From Cristatella mucedo (Eukaryota > Bryozoa > Phylactolaemata > Cristatellidae): a stretch of 64,000 nt of DNA. Positions 47,138 through 60,596 of this stretch are shown piece after piece (within the stretch, counting starts at the first letter, position 1; each line of letters begins with the position of its first letter). The position numbers and the translations under genes were made by a program. Under the pieces are notes generated by a model. That model had not been told where the DNA came from. It did not search any database and worked only from the letters and a program-made list of their open reading frames with translations. The stretch is from contig WPIO01000035.1 in the NCBI GenBank assembly GCA_009760855.2, positions 3,941,001 to 4,005,000 on the forward strand, in the 5' to 3' direction.

Positions 47138-47197
47138 CAGAGAGACAACTTCACCTCGCAGGGTAACCGTGGGATGCTGTAACATGTATAAAAAAAA
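47138..47197 (+). mobile_element. Second copy of the short retroposon-like element
   Basis: Reads AGAGAGACAACTTCACCTCG, then CAGGGTAACCGTGGG and GCTGTAACATGTAT, ending in about eight A. It aligns with 46478-46536 apart from a 3-bp gap (GGTGG versus GG). Confidence 0.65.
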
Positions 47198-47199
47198 CT

Positions 47200-48330
47200 T
47201 GCACAGTTCACGTTGCAAAGCAGGGTAAAATCACAGTTTTTTGTGAGATGCTTATTAGACTGCAGATGCATGCTTTCCACTGGTTATGTTGTTGGCTGGG
47301 AGGCAGAGTGAGAGTCACTGCGAGTGTGTTAAAATAAGCAGGCAGGTCAACCACTTAATCTGTAGATGAAGAATGAGATGGTAGCTTAAATGGATGCACC
47401 GGCTGCTGTTACTCTGTGTTAGTGGCATCCACATTGTTTAAAATGTAACTACACCTACTTTATGCAGCGAGTTAGACCAGCTAAATACACACTTCTATTG
47501 TGAATTATTAATATATTTAGTATCTAGTAAGTCAAGAAAGAAAAAAAATTAGCTTCCTTTAATAAAATCAGAGCTTGGAAGAATTCTAAAAGGCCTAGTT
47601 TCATGTTTTTGCCGATCCTTGTTCAGCTCTTTTATACCCGTTGTTGGATCAGGCCGAGGTAAGAATAATGTACATTTCTGAATAAGCACATTAAGGGTGC
47701 CTTGCAAAATTACAAATCTGTAAAGCTTGGCTACAACTTTAATTGAAGCAAGCTCAATATCTTTAACTAAATATTTACCTCAATTATAATTAAAACATAT
47801 ATTAATAAGGCTAGCAGTTCATCTGTTCGGACCCATCAGTTTTGCTGGAGCTTACGTGGAGCCTAACCGTTATCGAAAATTTTATGTTGCCATAACTTCT
47901 GCATCGATGCCGACAGTCTTGGTACCTGGAATTTCGTTCTCTCCGGAAAAGCCCTTCGGCCTTAAATGGCTTGCAAGAGCCAATGACCAGCTAGGCCAGA
48001 GCCAGACAGGCCCAATGCCAAATCTTTAGTTAACTCTTATTTATCAGGGCTTGACAAAGAACGATGTGTTTGTGGCTCAGGTGCTTTAATTTGCCTTTAC
48101 TTTTCCAAGCACACATGCAATCCACCGATAAGAACCTGTCTGCTCAAATGCTTTCCCTGGCTGTGCCATTGCAGTTACTGAATCAGTGCAGTCCTCAGGA
48201 ACGGGTAGTGGAAGGTTTGTGACTCAGGTGCTTTCACCACATTACCTGGTCCAGTTATTGGCACAGTGCATACCACGGGCAACACTAAATAATAATGTAT
48301 TTGCTATTGAGCCACAGACTAGTCAATTAA
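47200..48330. other. Unassigned spacer
   Basis: No supported feature. An open plus frame at 48186-48419 has no known motif and its end overlaps the L2-A tail fragment. Confidence 0.4.
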
Positions 48331-48339
48331 TTGTTGGGC

Positions 48340-48690
48340 ACTTTGGATCTGCTGCAAAAAAGCATAACCAGATGGTTAGCAGTATCATGCTCAATGAACA
48401 ACAAACTCACCATGGTTAAAGTTGGCAGGAACAGGGTCAGCATGCAAACGCAGTAGTAAAGCAATAAAAATGTCAGCAAGCAAAAGCTCACAAAGGGCAA
48501 GTCACCTTGACCTTGGAAATGAGGTGAGAAAGATGCATGCGTTTAAGTTTAGTTTTCAATTTTGTGAATGCAGAGGATGTCGTGTTCTAAGTCAGAAATA
48601 AGTACCAGGCTTTGGGAGCATACCAAGTAAAGGCACCGTCTCCAAAGGTTTTGAGGTTTGTAAAAGGCATAAGTAAAGATTCTCCCATGC
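48340..48690 (-). mobile_element. Diverged L2-A 3' end
   Basis: The reverse complement keeps the GCATGCTGACCCTGTTCC segment, the terminal coding block (TTTGGAGACGGTGCCTTTAC) and a rotated tail near 48340. Confidence 0.75.
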
Positions 48691-48699
48691 ACATGCAAT

Positions 48700-49010
48700 G
48701 TATCTCCGTCTGTAGCTCCACAAAGTCATAAACACCAGCTGGGTGGTACGCAGGAAAGTTTTGTATAGCTCACTCACAGCCTAAGCGGCATTCGGTATAC
48801 ATTCGGTAGCCAACAGACTTCGCCTCACTCAACAAATAGAATGTGGGGAGCTTAGCAGAGTCAGGAGAGCAGTTGAGGTAGTGAGTAGCATGGAAGTAGC
48901 AGCTCAGGACCGCTGAAAGGATGAGCCAGAGTTGGCAGTAAGAGAGTCGTTGTCGTTGCCTAAGAATTGTGGAATCAAGTTCCACAGTCTAGGACATGTA
49001 GAGCTAAAGC
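48700..49010 (-). mobile_element. L2-B LINE 3' end
   Basis: The minus translation LSAVLSCYFHATHYLNCSPD followed by SVGYRMYTECRLGCE closely parallels the copy at 14737-15057. The edge is marked by CTGTAGCTCCACAAAGTC. Confidence 0.78.
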
Positions 49011-49320
49011 TCGTGTCTGGTTCACTGTACCATGCAGTGGACTTGACCTTGGATTCTCGTCTTGAAAGACGGAGGCCTATCTACCAGATAGCAGCTAGGG
49101 TGTGGTTAAGATCTTTTCCTTATAAAACGTTTAGATTATTTAACAGTCTAGTCCATGCAGAGGCAGAGGAGCCGTCAAGCCGGTCACTGCTGTTGGCAAT
49201 CGGCACTACCGACTTGCTTACTGCAAAGCTCGAAGCGACGACGGGGATCATGCAGACCTAGCACCCGGACGCTAGGCTAAAAACCATGGGCTGTTGGTCG
49301 TCTGAAACGCAAAAGAGTTT
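49011..49320. other. Unassigned, open plus frame
   Basis: A plus-strand frame at 48932-49261 is open for 109 codons but starts inside antisense L2-B. It includes RRPIYQIAARVWLRSF and has no family that I recognise. Confidence 0.35.
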
Positions 49321-49325
49321 TAACA

Positions 49326-50430
<1,105 letters not shown>

Positions 50431-50518
50431 AGAGAGCCCCCCCCCCGATGAGCTTCTGTGTGGTTACAAGTGTGTGCCTGTGTGCATGCTCTTGTATTCA
50501 TTCGCGTGGGCATGTGCG

Positions 50519-50523
50519 TTTGT

Positions 50524-50555
<32 letters not shown>

Positions 50556-51890
50556 GAGTGTGTGTGTGTGTGTGCACTTGTATATTGATTAGTGTGCAAG
50601 TTGTTTTCGTGTACCTGCACCTGAGCAGCAATCCTGATAAAAGCTCAACTGAAGTGGTGATATGCCAATTCTCTCAGATTAGCCAGTGGTAACGCTGGGA
50701 AGAAGTTCTTCACTTCTATCGACTCAGATTTGCACACACCACAGTCCATAAATCAGATGACAGCAAAATTCAAACTGTATGCTTGTTAATCAGTTTTATG
50801 GGAGTCAGTTTCGGTAAAAGCTGGAGATTATTGTGGCTTATGTGTTGGAATATATGTTCTATCTCTAAGACACTGTGCTGCCGTGAAGCGATTCACCAGT
50901 CAATTGTCGAGAAAATTATGGTAGTTAAATAATGCGGCCGACAAACAGAACGTGGACCATATCCGAATACCGACAATAAACAAACATAAATTGAACCAAA
51001 TATATAGTAGTCCTAAATTATTACTATTGGCTGAGCAAGCTATCATGCATATTAATCTGGCTTTTTTTCCTGATCTTGCTCTGATCAGTCCTGATCAGCT
51101 GTAGCTGGTGCGGCACTGGCAGGGGTCTATTGGCCATGTTACAGCCAATCAGCTGTAGTCTGCAGCTCCAAGAATAGCCGGTCTCCCGAGTCAGTCAGTG
51201 TTATATTGCAGGTCAAGGTTAAATCATCTGGCACAACGGTTGTGAAGTAGAATCAACCAAAGGCATGTGCTTAAGACATATCGTACCTGTAGTTCCAGGT
51301 TAGATTTCTTTAGTTTTAAGGGTTCTACAAATCCCAATCGCCGTTTGTGAATGTGTATAAAACTAAACAATTGTCCTCCCTTCAATCCTTAATTTAAGAA
51401 AGCGATAGCCTGATGCTAAGGTTCTATAAGTGTATATAGCTAGGCCAATGCAATAAGGCAGCAGTTTGGGGCTTAAAGCATCGTCGAAGGCCTTGTCAAA
51501 TAGTTATTTTCTTTCATAACTGTAAAGGAATGCTTACTTTGGCTACCTAAAATGATGACTGTTAGCTATTTTAACAAAACTTGTTAATATGCCCAAACTG
51601 TCAAGTGATTTTGGTACCGATACTGGATCGTTCGTGCAACCTATTGCTCACATTAAATGAGAGTGCCGTTAGGCAAGCACCCAGGAATGATGGCAACTTC
51701 TCTTTTGATAATAATCATCCAACAGGATAGCACGGGCTTGGCCTGAGTTTTGTGAATGAATTTGCTTGGTGGTGCCGTTAGGAGACGTTTGGTTCTGTCG
51801 ACGAACCTAGCCTGGTATACAATTCGTCTTGAGCTTGTCCCAGTCATGAAAGAACGTAAGCTGAATTAGCAGCCTGATCTGTACCGTAGC
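50519..51890 (+). repeat. Diverged duplicated segment, copy B
   Basis: Partner of 45880-47060. It begins with (TG)n at 50519-50574, keeps TTTTATGGGAGTCAG, CTTCAATCCTTAATTTAAGA, TAAGTGTATATAGCTAGG and ACCTAGCCTGGTATAC, and has the uninterrupted site of the short retroposon. Confidence 0.75.
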
Positions 51891-51949
51891 AGACTACAAG
51901 ACTACCTTAAACGGTTGGCCACTTTTCGGAAGTTCACTTAAAGCCAATG

Positions 51950-52810
51950 GAATAGGATATACCTTTAGGCTGACGATATTGAGCTGTATTTGTCATTGAA
52001 ACCGTCCGAATCTGCTGCAGCAACTGATAAACTAAATGCCGACATTGCCAACGTTCGATCGTGGCGGTCGGAAAACTTCTACTAACTAAATGACGATACA
52101 ACCGAACTGTTGCTATTGTGACACCCTAAGCGTGTGGCTGGATAAGAAGTCTTTGATCTTTTAAGTGGTGATGGTGTTGTGCGACCATTACCAAGTGCCC
52201 GAAATTTAGGTGTCTTTTCTAACAGCCAACAGCTGTCGAAATTGTAAAACAGTCATTCAGAAGACGCCTTCTACAGCTAGCCATCACTTCCGATCCCAAT
52301 CTAAGATAAGGAGCTGCCTGTCACGGTGGCTTGCAAATAATTTACCTAGCTCCTTGGTTCTAAATCGGCTAGATTATTTTAAATCTCTTTTGGCTAGGCT
52401 ACCAAAAAAAGCAAACTAGGGCATTACAAATGGCTATGAATGTGGCTGCAAGGCTAGTTTCAAAGTTCCAGAGGTTTGACCGTGACTCTGTTAGCTCTGC
52501 AGAACGTAGACTGTGGAACTCGCTTACACGACTCTTATGCCACGACAACTGCTCTCCAGCTGCCGACTAAGGCTCATGCTCTCCAGCCGTCCTGAGCAGC
52601 TACTTCTATGCTACTCACTACCTCGACAGCTCTCCTGACTCTGCTATGCTTCCCACTCTATCTTGCTACGTGAGATAAAGTCTTTTGGGTACCGTATGCG
52701 TACTGAAAGCATCTTAGGCTGTGAGTGTGCTAAACCAAACTCTCCTACATGACACCCACATAGTCTTTGGTGCAATGTGGAGTTACAGACGGAGATACAT
52801 TGTATTAATA
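51950..52810 (+). mobile_element. L2-B LINE, RT to 3' end
   Basis: The best L2-B copy. The translation gives ADDIELYLSLKPSES, then IANVRSWRSENF and LNDDTTELLLL, ARNLGVFSNSQQL, and LWNSL near 52510. The 3' block and the GAGTTACAGACGGAGATACA edge lie at about 52780-52800. In-frame stops occur at 52084 and 52122, among others. The YADD aspartates are retained. Confidence 0.82.
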
Positions 52811-52814
52811 ATTA

Positions 52815-54740
52815 TGTAAACGTAATTTTATTGCGATTCGTTGTTATTGTTGCACAACAGCTAACGGAATTATTTAAGGATGATGAGGCTAGGCGTGCTA
52901 ATGATAGGACCGTGATAAAAGAATAATTCAATCTTGGTCTTTTAGGCATAATAGAAAATTATCTGGACAAAACCAATTTCAATGCATTGCTTAAATCGTA
53001 TATTTACAAAAATACAATTCGATCTTTCGCCACTTGCTCATTTTCTGAGGTTGCTGACGTAGTTCGCATTATTCGGTGAGATTGTATTGGCGATCTTGTG
53101 TACCACTACCATTTATTGCATAGCTGTTATACAAGTACGACCGAATATTATGGCTTTTTTGAGTTTTATGCTACTTATAGCACTACCTGGGAAATATAGA
53201 ATGAGCTGTCTTTAAAATGTGATGCTTTATGAGCCTAAGAGCTATGGTATCTGGTCCACTAGTAATGCTGTGCCCGTATAGGAACTACTATGCTATAGGC
53301 AAGCATAACATTGGCAAGATGAGGCATAGGATTGACTGCACCTGAATGCTTGGTGCTACTCGATGAGAGACATCGTCGATGCCCGGATCAAATTTTCGTT
53401 GATGCTCTAAGCATAATCAAGTATCTATATACTGCCGGCACTCGGCCTTCCATCTCTTTGGTTCTATGATATTTTGCTTGCCGACGTCTAGATGATTTTA
53501 TAGAGTTTAATTTAAAGCTGTGCTTCAGTCTTGCAAGTAATTGCCCTTTTCAGTATGGAATGAATTTCATGAAAGATTTATCTATCCTTTATCTGTCTAG
53601 TATTTAGACTATGAGAGTTCTTTTTTTTGTTCCCATGACTGCTCTCGGATTAATTTAGGTTTTCTTCCTAGGACTCAGCAGTGCGTTCACTAAATTACAT
53701 GGACAAAACTGTCATTAGTGGTTAATTTTCGTCGCTTCGTCACCACGAGACAACCACTCGTAGGGTTAACAGCAAATGGTACTCAGCTTGAGATAATGGA
53801 ACAAGTTTAGGGACACGTGTGTACTACTTCGCTAATGTCGATCAGTTTGTTTAAGGTAGTATACCTTTGCAAGACCCACATATTCAACTGAAACGCTTAC
53901 TATGTATGACAATTAACTGGTTTAATATGCACCAAAATGTCCTTGTGCAGCAAGCATAACTTTGGGGGTGCCATGCTGTCAACGCTTATTTGTAGCATTT
54001 TTCCAGTCATTACCAATCAGTTCACCAAGAAACAAATGGAATTTACATGTTTTTGACTGGAACATGTTGTAATGAACTCAACAAGTTTTTTGAGTTTGTA
54101 ATGAATTAGGTTAACATTTCTACACTCGAAAGGAAGAACAGAATTTTTCTAGCACATCCGCATAGTAAGATGCACGGTTGCAATAACAGTTCTCAATCTA
54201 TTTTTCATGCAGGGGAGGAGGGAGTTTGCTAACAAACCTAATACTCTCATCCAACGTGGTTTTTCTGTCTACAGAATCGCAATCGGTTTAGTTTTTAGCG
54301 TACTAAATAATACAATAACCGATCAACATTTAAATTTTGTGCAAGTTCAAATTTAAAGTAAATAGTTTCTGTATGTATACTTTGGTCAACTTAAAATTAA
54401 GTTTTACCAACCCTATTATACGTATCAACTCGCCACTGCAAGGTAAATATGTCGTTTGTCTTAAGGAAAACGAGTGATCCAATTTAGGTTCGGATTCGCA
54501 AAGCTCTGTCCAGAAGCAGGCCATGCCACATTTTTCATTTATGAGCTTAATTCATGGTCTTTGCAAGCAAGCTTCTTATTCTTTGTCATTGTCTAAGTAT
54601 TTATTCGCTCAAGCTAAGCTAAAGGTTAAGTTAAGCCTTTTGTTATATTTACCAGTAACTACAAAAATGCCGATCCTAATTTACTGGTGAGCGTTTCACT
54701 GTAATGTGTTTTCACTCCATGTGTGCATGAGTCATTCAAA
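52815..54740. other. Unassigned spacer
   Basis: About 1.9 kb without a gene or repeat that I can support on either strand. Confidence 0.4.
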
Positions 54741-54745
54741 AATCC

Positions 54746-54751
54746 TTTATT
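54746..54751 (-). terminator. Caspase poly(A) signal
   Basis: AATAAA on the minus strand, about 150 nt past the caspase stop codon, in a suitable position for 3' end formation. Confidence 0.7.
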
Positions 54752-54902
54752 ATAGACCGATAAAGCACAAGAACGTCATAAGAATTAATTTGTAATGCTT
54801 ACGTTTAATAGGATCAGACGTTAGCATTAAACCAGCTTGAAAGCAAGATGCAAAAGACAAAATTGAACCATGCATCCCAAATGAGCTTGTAGTACATCAA
54901 AT

Positions 54903-55132
54903 TCAGCTTTCATTATGCGTGAAATAAAATTGTTTAGTAAGTTGACTTACGAACGACGGCAAAATCGCACGAACCCTACCTTCCACGTCTACTGTGTATT
55001 CTGTGGCCAGTATGTTGGCAACCCTCGTAAGCATCTTTAGAACGTCCTCGGTAGCTGCAAAATGCTTGAAGACTTGACAAAGCACCAGAATAAAATAGGA
55101 CCCTCTGTCTGGATTCCTATATGCCTCATAGC
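54903..55132 (-). CDS. Caspase terminal exon (p10 subunit)
   Basis: Begins after a TATTGCAG acceptor in phase 1. It reads YEAYRNPDRGSYFILVLCQVF, then MLTRVANILATEYTVD and ILPSFVSQLTKQFYF before the stop. In caspases the Y/S-x-R-N...G-S-x-F segment lines the P1-aspartate pocket, and LTRV and F-V-S-x-L-T-K-x-(L/F)-Y-F are p10 hallmarks. The frame is intact and followed by a poly(A) signal, in contrast to the paralogue at 32107. Confidence 0.93.
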
Positions 55133-55252
55133 CTGCAATAGGAATTCGTGTAACGACATGATTTTCAATGCCTAACTACAGCTGTTCACCAATTTAGGAT
55201 GTTTTCCTCATTAATTCAATCGAGATTAAAACCACAAAAAATAAAAGCTTAC

Positions 55253-55412
55253 CTAATGGGGCAGCATAGGCTACAAGAATGTCGGCCTGCCTGTGAAGCC
55301 TTGGCAACGAATCAGTCGCAATTCCATCTTTATGGGCACGAGCCTTAGTACCTGCTGTTGTCGTTTCCCCATCCGTTGGTTTAGCCTCATCTTTATCGTT
55401 GCCACGACAGGC
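55253..55412 (-). CDS. Caspase catalytic-cysteine exon
   Basis: A 160-bp exon between a CATTCTAG acceptor (phase 0) and a TTAG|GTAAGC donor (phase 1). It opens with ACRGNDKDEAKPTDGET and ends LPRLHRQADILVAYAAPLG. Joined to FFIQ of the preceding exon it makes the QACRG pentapeptide containing the nucleophilic cysteine. The roughly 25-residue hydrophilic stretch between is the inter-subunit linker. It contains two aspartates that could serve as processing sites, but no clear single site stands out. Confidence 0.94.
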
Positions 55413-55563
55413 CTAGAATGGCAGACAACAATTTGAAAAGCACGAGAAAATAGTAATATCCAGCCGTGACTGCCCAGGCATAAGATTACGTTGTTTTTCA
55501 GCCAACTCCATTTTATCTGATAATTCTGCAGCTTTTTCAATAGATCGTGACGTCAAAGTAACT

Positions 55564-55565
<2 letters not shown>

Positions 55566-55604
<39 letters not shown>
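55566..55604. repeat. (TA)n microsatellite
   Basis: Pure TA tract inside the large caspase intron. Confidence 0.96.
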
Positions 55605-55606
<2 letters not shown>

Positions 55607-55929
55607 TCATTGACTTCTTACACGTATGGCAGCAAACTACAGTGGTAACTCGGGTTATGAATGTCTCGAAATATGAGTGTTTCGAGATAAGAGCTATCTC
55701 TCAACCGATTTTTCCTTACAGCGAGCTACAATTCGGGTCACGAGCCAGCTTCAGATACTCCATCACTAGTTGCAAATGCTTAAGTCACACTGAGTGTGGT
55801 TAGTAAAGCCAATAAGGTTAGGACAGTGAACGTTGCAGTGATGTTCTGTGGCAAGAAGCTATCCTACGACTTAAAAAGCTGTGAAGACCAGCAGAACTTT
55901 TACATCGGATCTTTAATGCTAGCAAACAA

Positions 55930-56225
55930 GCTCCCGTTTGGTTTTAGAGCTACTATTTGTTTGCACATCCAGCATTGCTTTTGGTGTATTGGTACAAAAG
56001 AAATGCAGAGTCGGGTAGCGGTTCCAGATTTGCTCGGTCTTTCCGTCGTCAGCCTTTCACTACATTGATTGGTTGTAAGAGATTTTTGAGAACTTCTCAT
56101 CTAAACTGGGCGATATTGGCACTTTATTACAATGGTTCAAGTATTTTCTTCGTTTGAAACTGTGGTGTATTAATGTGAACGTCATCAGAAGGTCATCGTC
56201 ATCTGAGGTCATGCAGTGTGTAAAA
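55930..56225 (+). mobile_element. L2-B-like RT fragment inside caspase intron
   Basis: The translation around 55938-56215 includes FGFRATICLHIQHCF for the family F-R-A-x-H-S-T-E-x-A-L-L block, and later LNWAILALLQWFKYFLRLK if one frameshift is crossed. It is antisense to the host gene and parallels 63600-63950. Confidence 0.6.
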
Positions 56226-56400
56226 TATATCTACATCTGTAGCTCCACGAAGCCTCAGAAACTAAGTGGGTGTTACGATGGAATGTTTTGTATAGCCAAC
56301 TCACAGCCTGAGCTACTTTCTGTACGCATTCGGTAGCCAGCAGATTTCAATTCACTCAACAAAAAGAAAGTGCAATGCATAGTCAGGTGAGCAGTTGAGG
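56226..56400 (-). mobile_element. L2-B LINE 3' end
   Basis: The minus strand reads SELKSAGYRMRTESSSGCEL, the family C-terminus, with the CTGTAGCTCCACGAAGCC edge. It lies in the caspase intron, in the same sense as the gene. Confidence 0.72.
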
Positions 56401-56539
56401 TAGTTGTCAAATTACTAGTCATCTTTGAACCAAATATGACATGGAAATTGCAAAGACTAAAGCTATAAATTGGCTCAAACAGTTTTACCTCCTGTAGCAT
56501 CCACAACAAATATTATTTTTTCTGTTCAGTTTTGAACTT

Positions 56540-57130
56540 TCACTCGACCAATTTAACAGCTCCACAATAACCTATACCTACTTGTAACTGCCTAGCATTG
56601 CTAAAATTTGGGCTAATTTAGACAGGATACGACATTTAAATATAATCTCGCCTTCTGCAGCCAGTGGCTTACTGACTACCGGGTCCTGGTGCAATCAAGC
56701 TGTTTCAGTTGAAGTAAAAGTCTGTAGCTAAGATTGCCATTCAAAAACGTTACATTTGCTTAAGTCATTTACCAGTTCCTTATACCACAAATTCTTTAAA
56801 GACATTGCCTTTAGTCAGAATGCCCCAATTCTCGAACTCTCTCCGACTGACACCCCGACATACCCTGCTTCGACTTTAAGTAGCTAAAAAGACATTTGTT
56901 TTAAGAGCATACGATGGGTCATTGTAATTCGTCCTTCATTTGCATTTATGAGGGGTGACACTGTGCATGCTGCTATTAACCATATTTGCATGTTTACTGC
57001 CAGCATGTTACGTCTTACTATGTTAAGCTTGTTGACGATATCCTTTCTGCCGATCACCATTAGATACTGCTTCTTTTGCCGATAATGTAAAGTGCTACGA
57101 TAGAAATTTACCTAATGAGGGTGATATACA
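56540..57130 (+). mobile_element. Old L2-A 3' copy in caspase intron
   Basis: Remnants of GCCTAGCATTGCTAAAATT, GTCATTGTAATTCGTCCTTC and GACACTGTGCATGCTGCTAT are in order, followed by a weak tail near 57090-57130. Confidence 0.75.
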
Positions 57131-57134
57131 AATA

Positions 57135-58540
57135 TGTTAATATGCACAGGAATTTCAAGTTGCAAATGAAGAATTGTAATCATTCCTTCACGCGTATTGG
57201 ACCTTATTACTCTTTCTTCTCAATAACGCATACATATGGCTATGGTATATTTCATCACATCTCATTTACACTCATTCAAGGGAAATCCTTTCTCATGAAT
57301 AGCAAATATACAGTTATTCTAAATGTATATTTCCTATTCAGGAATTGCTTCAGGCCTGCCTTCATCATGCTACTTGCCCGAAATTAACGGTGTTTTCAAC
57401 ACGTTCGTCTTTCGTTGTTGGTAGCCTAGGACTATTCATGTCGTATGGTGGATTATTCATGTCCTATGCATCTTGTCGAAATCTTATTATGTCGTCGGTG
57501 TAGGACTGACTTGGTTTTCAATATTAGAGCTATTTTCGTATTGCATCTTCTGCTTCCCTGCATGTCTCAGAGTAATGCAAATTTCAAAGTCTCTACCAGC
57601 CGTCGCAATCACAGTAGGCCTCGTAAGCATGATTATTCTTGGTCGACCGATCCCGAGTGAACAATGAAGCGATAATAATGAATAATAATAATAAGAAGAA
57701 AGCAATTCCGGAGATTCCGGCCCCCTAGGTGGCTACAGGTTGATTTTCTTTTGTTAATGCATAGTTCATGAATCTAAGCAAAAACATTAATATCTAGGAA
57801 TGCATTTGATCTACGATGACGAAGCGATAACAACTGCTGACGGTCACAACCAACATGCAGGTTACTAGGAGCCGGCATACACTTTAGAATATTCTGCGTT
57901 ATTATTAGGCTGCACTGAAAACGCATCCAACAGGTTCCAGCCGCAGGAATGGTAATCAGAATTATTCGTGTTATACTTCTGATATTAGTTAAACTGCCGA
58001 CAGAATCTGTACGTGCATTGAATCAGCCTGCTCGAGCTGTTTCATCGAGGCGCGCCTTCTTTCTCGATGATAACCATACAACAGCACGGACGGAAACTAC
58101 TGAAAATACCATGTTTATGGTCTGATAATTTTAGTGATGAGCTGCCACGTTTTATTTGCAATATTTTCAGGGCCAAGGCAAGTGTTTCATGTAAAGCAGT
58201 CTAATAGCAAGTCTTAAAAACAGGTGGATTTCTTCAGTGGTTCGTGGACGATTTCGACTATGTATCTGATTTGAAGACTAGTCATTATACCTCAGCCACA
58301 TTTTGTCTAGGTCTAACATTATTCGAGAAATATGACTTCATTTGAAGGAAGCTACTATTAAATAAGTGCAGTGAAAAACTAGCTAACATTGCTAACTGCT
58401 AGGCAAAACACATCATTGCAGTCACTTGCATCTGTAAAAAGAGTGAAATAGGTACAATGAATATCAAGAGTGTGCAGTTGTTGCTTCTGAAAAATTGTCA
58501 TTCTGACGAGCTAAGGCCTAAACGTAAGAAAATTATATTT
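57135..58540. other. Caspase intron sequence, unassigned
   Basis: The rest of the 3.1-kb intron between 55413 and 58547 shows no recognisable element. Short frames on both strands near 57450-57705 have no motif. Confidence 0.5.
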
Positions 58541-58547
58541 TTCTGAC

Positions 58548-58759
58548 CTGAATGAAGAATAGCTTAGGCTTGCCTATCAAGGCTTTGCATTCTTTCGCAG
58601 CGAAGCTGTCCACTACGTCCTGTATCAATTTTGTATCATTATAGGTATAGAATTTATCTGTATCTCCGTGGCTTGAGATAGCGACAACCAGACAGTCGGT
58701 TTTCTCTGTAATCTCGTTGCGAACTAAACCGAAGAAATGGACGATTTCTCGCATTAAAC
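58548..58759 (-). CDS. Caspase catalytic-histidine exon (p20)
   Basis: A 212-bp exon after a GGACAG acceptor. It reads LMREIVHFFGLVRNEITEK, then CLVVAISSHGDTDKFYTYND, and later LIGKPKLFFIQ ending at a CAG|GTCAGA donor. SHG supplies the catalytic histidine. The preceding hydrophobic strand and GKPKLFFIQ match the family layout (D-C-x-x-x-x-I/L-S-H-G, then L-x-G-K-P-K-L-F-F-I-Q). The reading phases with both neighbours agree, which confirms the exon boundaries. Confidence 0.94.
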
Positions 58760-58832
58760 CTGTCCTAAATACAATTAGTAAAATTTAGCCCTTACACAAT
58801 AATTAACCTCAGCACTATTCGACGTGACTAAC

Positions 58833-58943
58833 CTTGCTTAAGTGCGGCGACCAGTTCATCGCTGGTTTTATTTTGAAACCTTCTAACATCGTAACCGAAG
58901 CCATCGAACAGTTGATAAAGATATCCTTCGTCGTATTCAGCAC
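58833..58943 (-). CDS. Caspase p20 N-terminal exon
   Basis: Reads GAEYDEGYLYQLFDGFGYDV, then RRFQNKTSDELVAALKQ, to a CAAG|GTTAGT donor. This matches the caspase G-T-x-x-D...L-x-x-x-F-x-x-L-G-F-x-V-x-x-x-x-N-L/K-T segment before the catalytic exon. I place the start at a CTTATAG acceptor (58943). The same frame is open upstream to 59049 behind a CTTTTTAG acceptor, so a longer exon is possible. The earlier exon with the ALI(F/I)N segment and any prodomain were not found. Confidence 0.85.
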
Positions 58944-59051
58944 CTATAAGACATTCAAAAGTACATTTCTTTGCTAAACTGGTTGGGCACTTCTGCTTTG
59001 CCAAAGGAGAATAGCTTGCTCCATCCCCAACATCATTATAATTCCTCACTA

Positions 59052-60590
59052 AAAAGTCTAGCTGATAGCTACTTTAACATTAGCGCGAATCAAATAAGGT
59101 GAACAGCTCCATGTGTGATGAGACATCCTCAACATGCTCCGAAATGTGGGAGCTATAGAGCAGGGGACACACTATGCATCGTCGTTAACAGGGCTTTGCA
59201 TGCAACTAAGTTTTCTACAACCATACGTTAATTAAACTTGTTTACTACCAAGCCGCTCATGAAGCCTACCGTGGGTTTGAGTTCGGCATCAGGTTACCCC
59301 CTTATTACCACCTAAATGTTGTGTCGATGTCCGTACTATGTGCCGATATGCAAATATGGCTTTTTAATCGACATGAACCTGTTTTGTATTTTTTAATTTC
59401 ATTCAAATCACCAGCTCGGAACTCATGACAGACTGTGTTCAGATTCACTAATTTGAAAGACAGATAACTAAGCAAACTTCATCGAAAAGAATTAAAAGCA
59501 CTAGCACGGTGTCGGGTGATTCGCATTTTTCAGTACTTGTATTGAGAGCTTGCAGGTAGATGCAAACCAAAGGTAGCCTTAATTCAAGCACTTGAAAAGG
59601 CTCGTCGGAGGTACATGTTTTTATAACGTTGTATTTTCTGTAGGGTTAGGATATTGTTGCTCTAATTTATATATATGTAGCCTTAACAAACTAAGAAAAA
59701 ATATTATTTTAATTGTTAGTATTTGCAGTAATTATAGCAATTAAAATCTTAAATTCCGTCGATATGACACTTGAAAAACAAATCGTTTTTTTAGTCATTT
59801 TGAACTCACTGGAAGAATGAAAGCCAACACGTTCGTGCAATGCAAAATACCAAGACAGCAAAAGAACACAATTGCTGAGCCGGTTTTGACAGTTGTTTAG
59901 GGTTTATCCTCGACAAAATAAAGGTCAATATACATTATGACCAAGGTCGTAAACTCGAGCTACTTGGTATAGGTGAAAATTTGTTAAAGACGTTTATTTC
60001 TCTCGCAGAGCTATAAATAAATCTAATCTTTGTATTTTATTTTCTTAGTATGCAGCATGGTCTAGCAAGCACCCTTGGGCCACTGGTTAAAAATACTTCT
60101 GGCTATTTGCATGCACTTTAACTCAAACACAGGTAAGTGGGTTAAACAGACATTAGCAAGAAAAGTTAGTTCGCTGCCGAAACAGAAAAGCTTACTGGGA
60201 CACATGACTTTTCAGCCGAGAACAAAAAGTGGCAGAGTCATTGCAGGTAGCTAGTAACCGGAAGCAATTTGTAGAATTTCCATTGTTACTATTGAGGGCT
60301 CTGTCACTCTAAAAGCTAATTAATTGGTCGTTAATATTGCCTGCCGATAAAGAGCAGCCTAGTTTGTCTCTAGCTTGATGCGAAGGCCGATACGTGTTTA
60401 TAATCTAGAAAAGGAACGAAGGCAGCCGTAAGGGCCTGACAGTGGCAGTCATAAAGTCTTGCATGTGCTTCATGGCTATCGTACCTGCTGTAGGTCTGTG
60501 TGAATATGCGAACCGCGACTTCCATGACAGTCAGAAATAGCTACAGAGTTTCTAGCCAAGTGTTAGCACTTTACTAGCAGGCAAGAACCA
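59052..60590. other. Unassigned, upstream of caspase exons
   Basis: No further caspase exon was identified on the minus strand. A 52-codon minus frame from ATG at about 60529 (MEVAVRIFTQTYSRYDSHEA) has a fair start context but no recognised domain. Confidence 0.4.
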
Positions 60591-60596
60591 GTTCGA

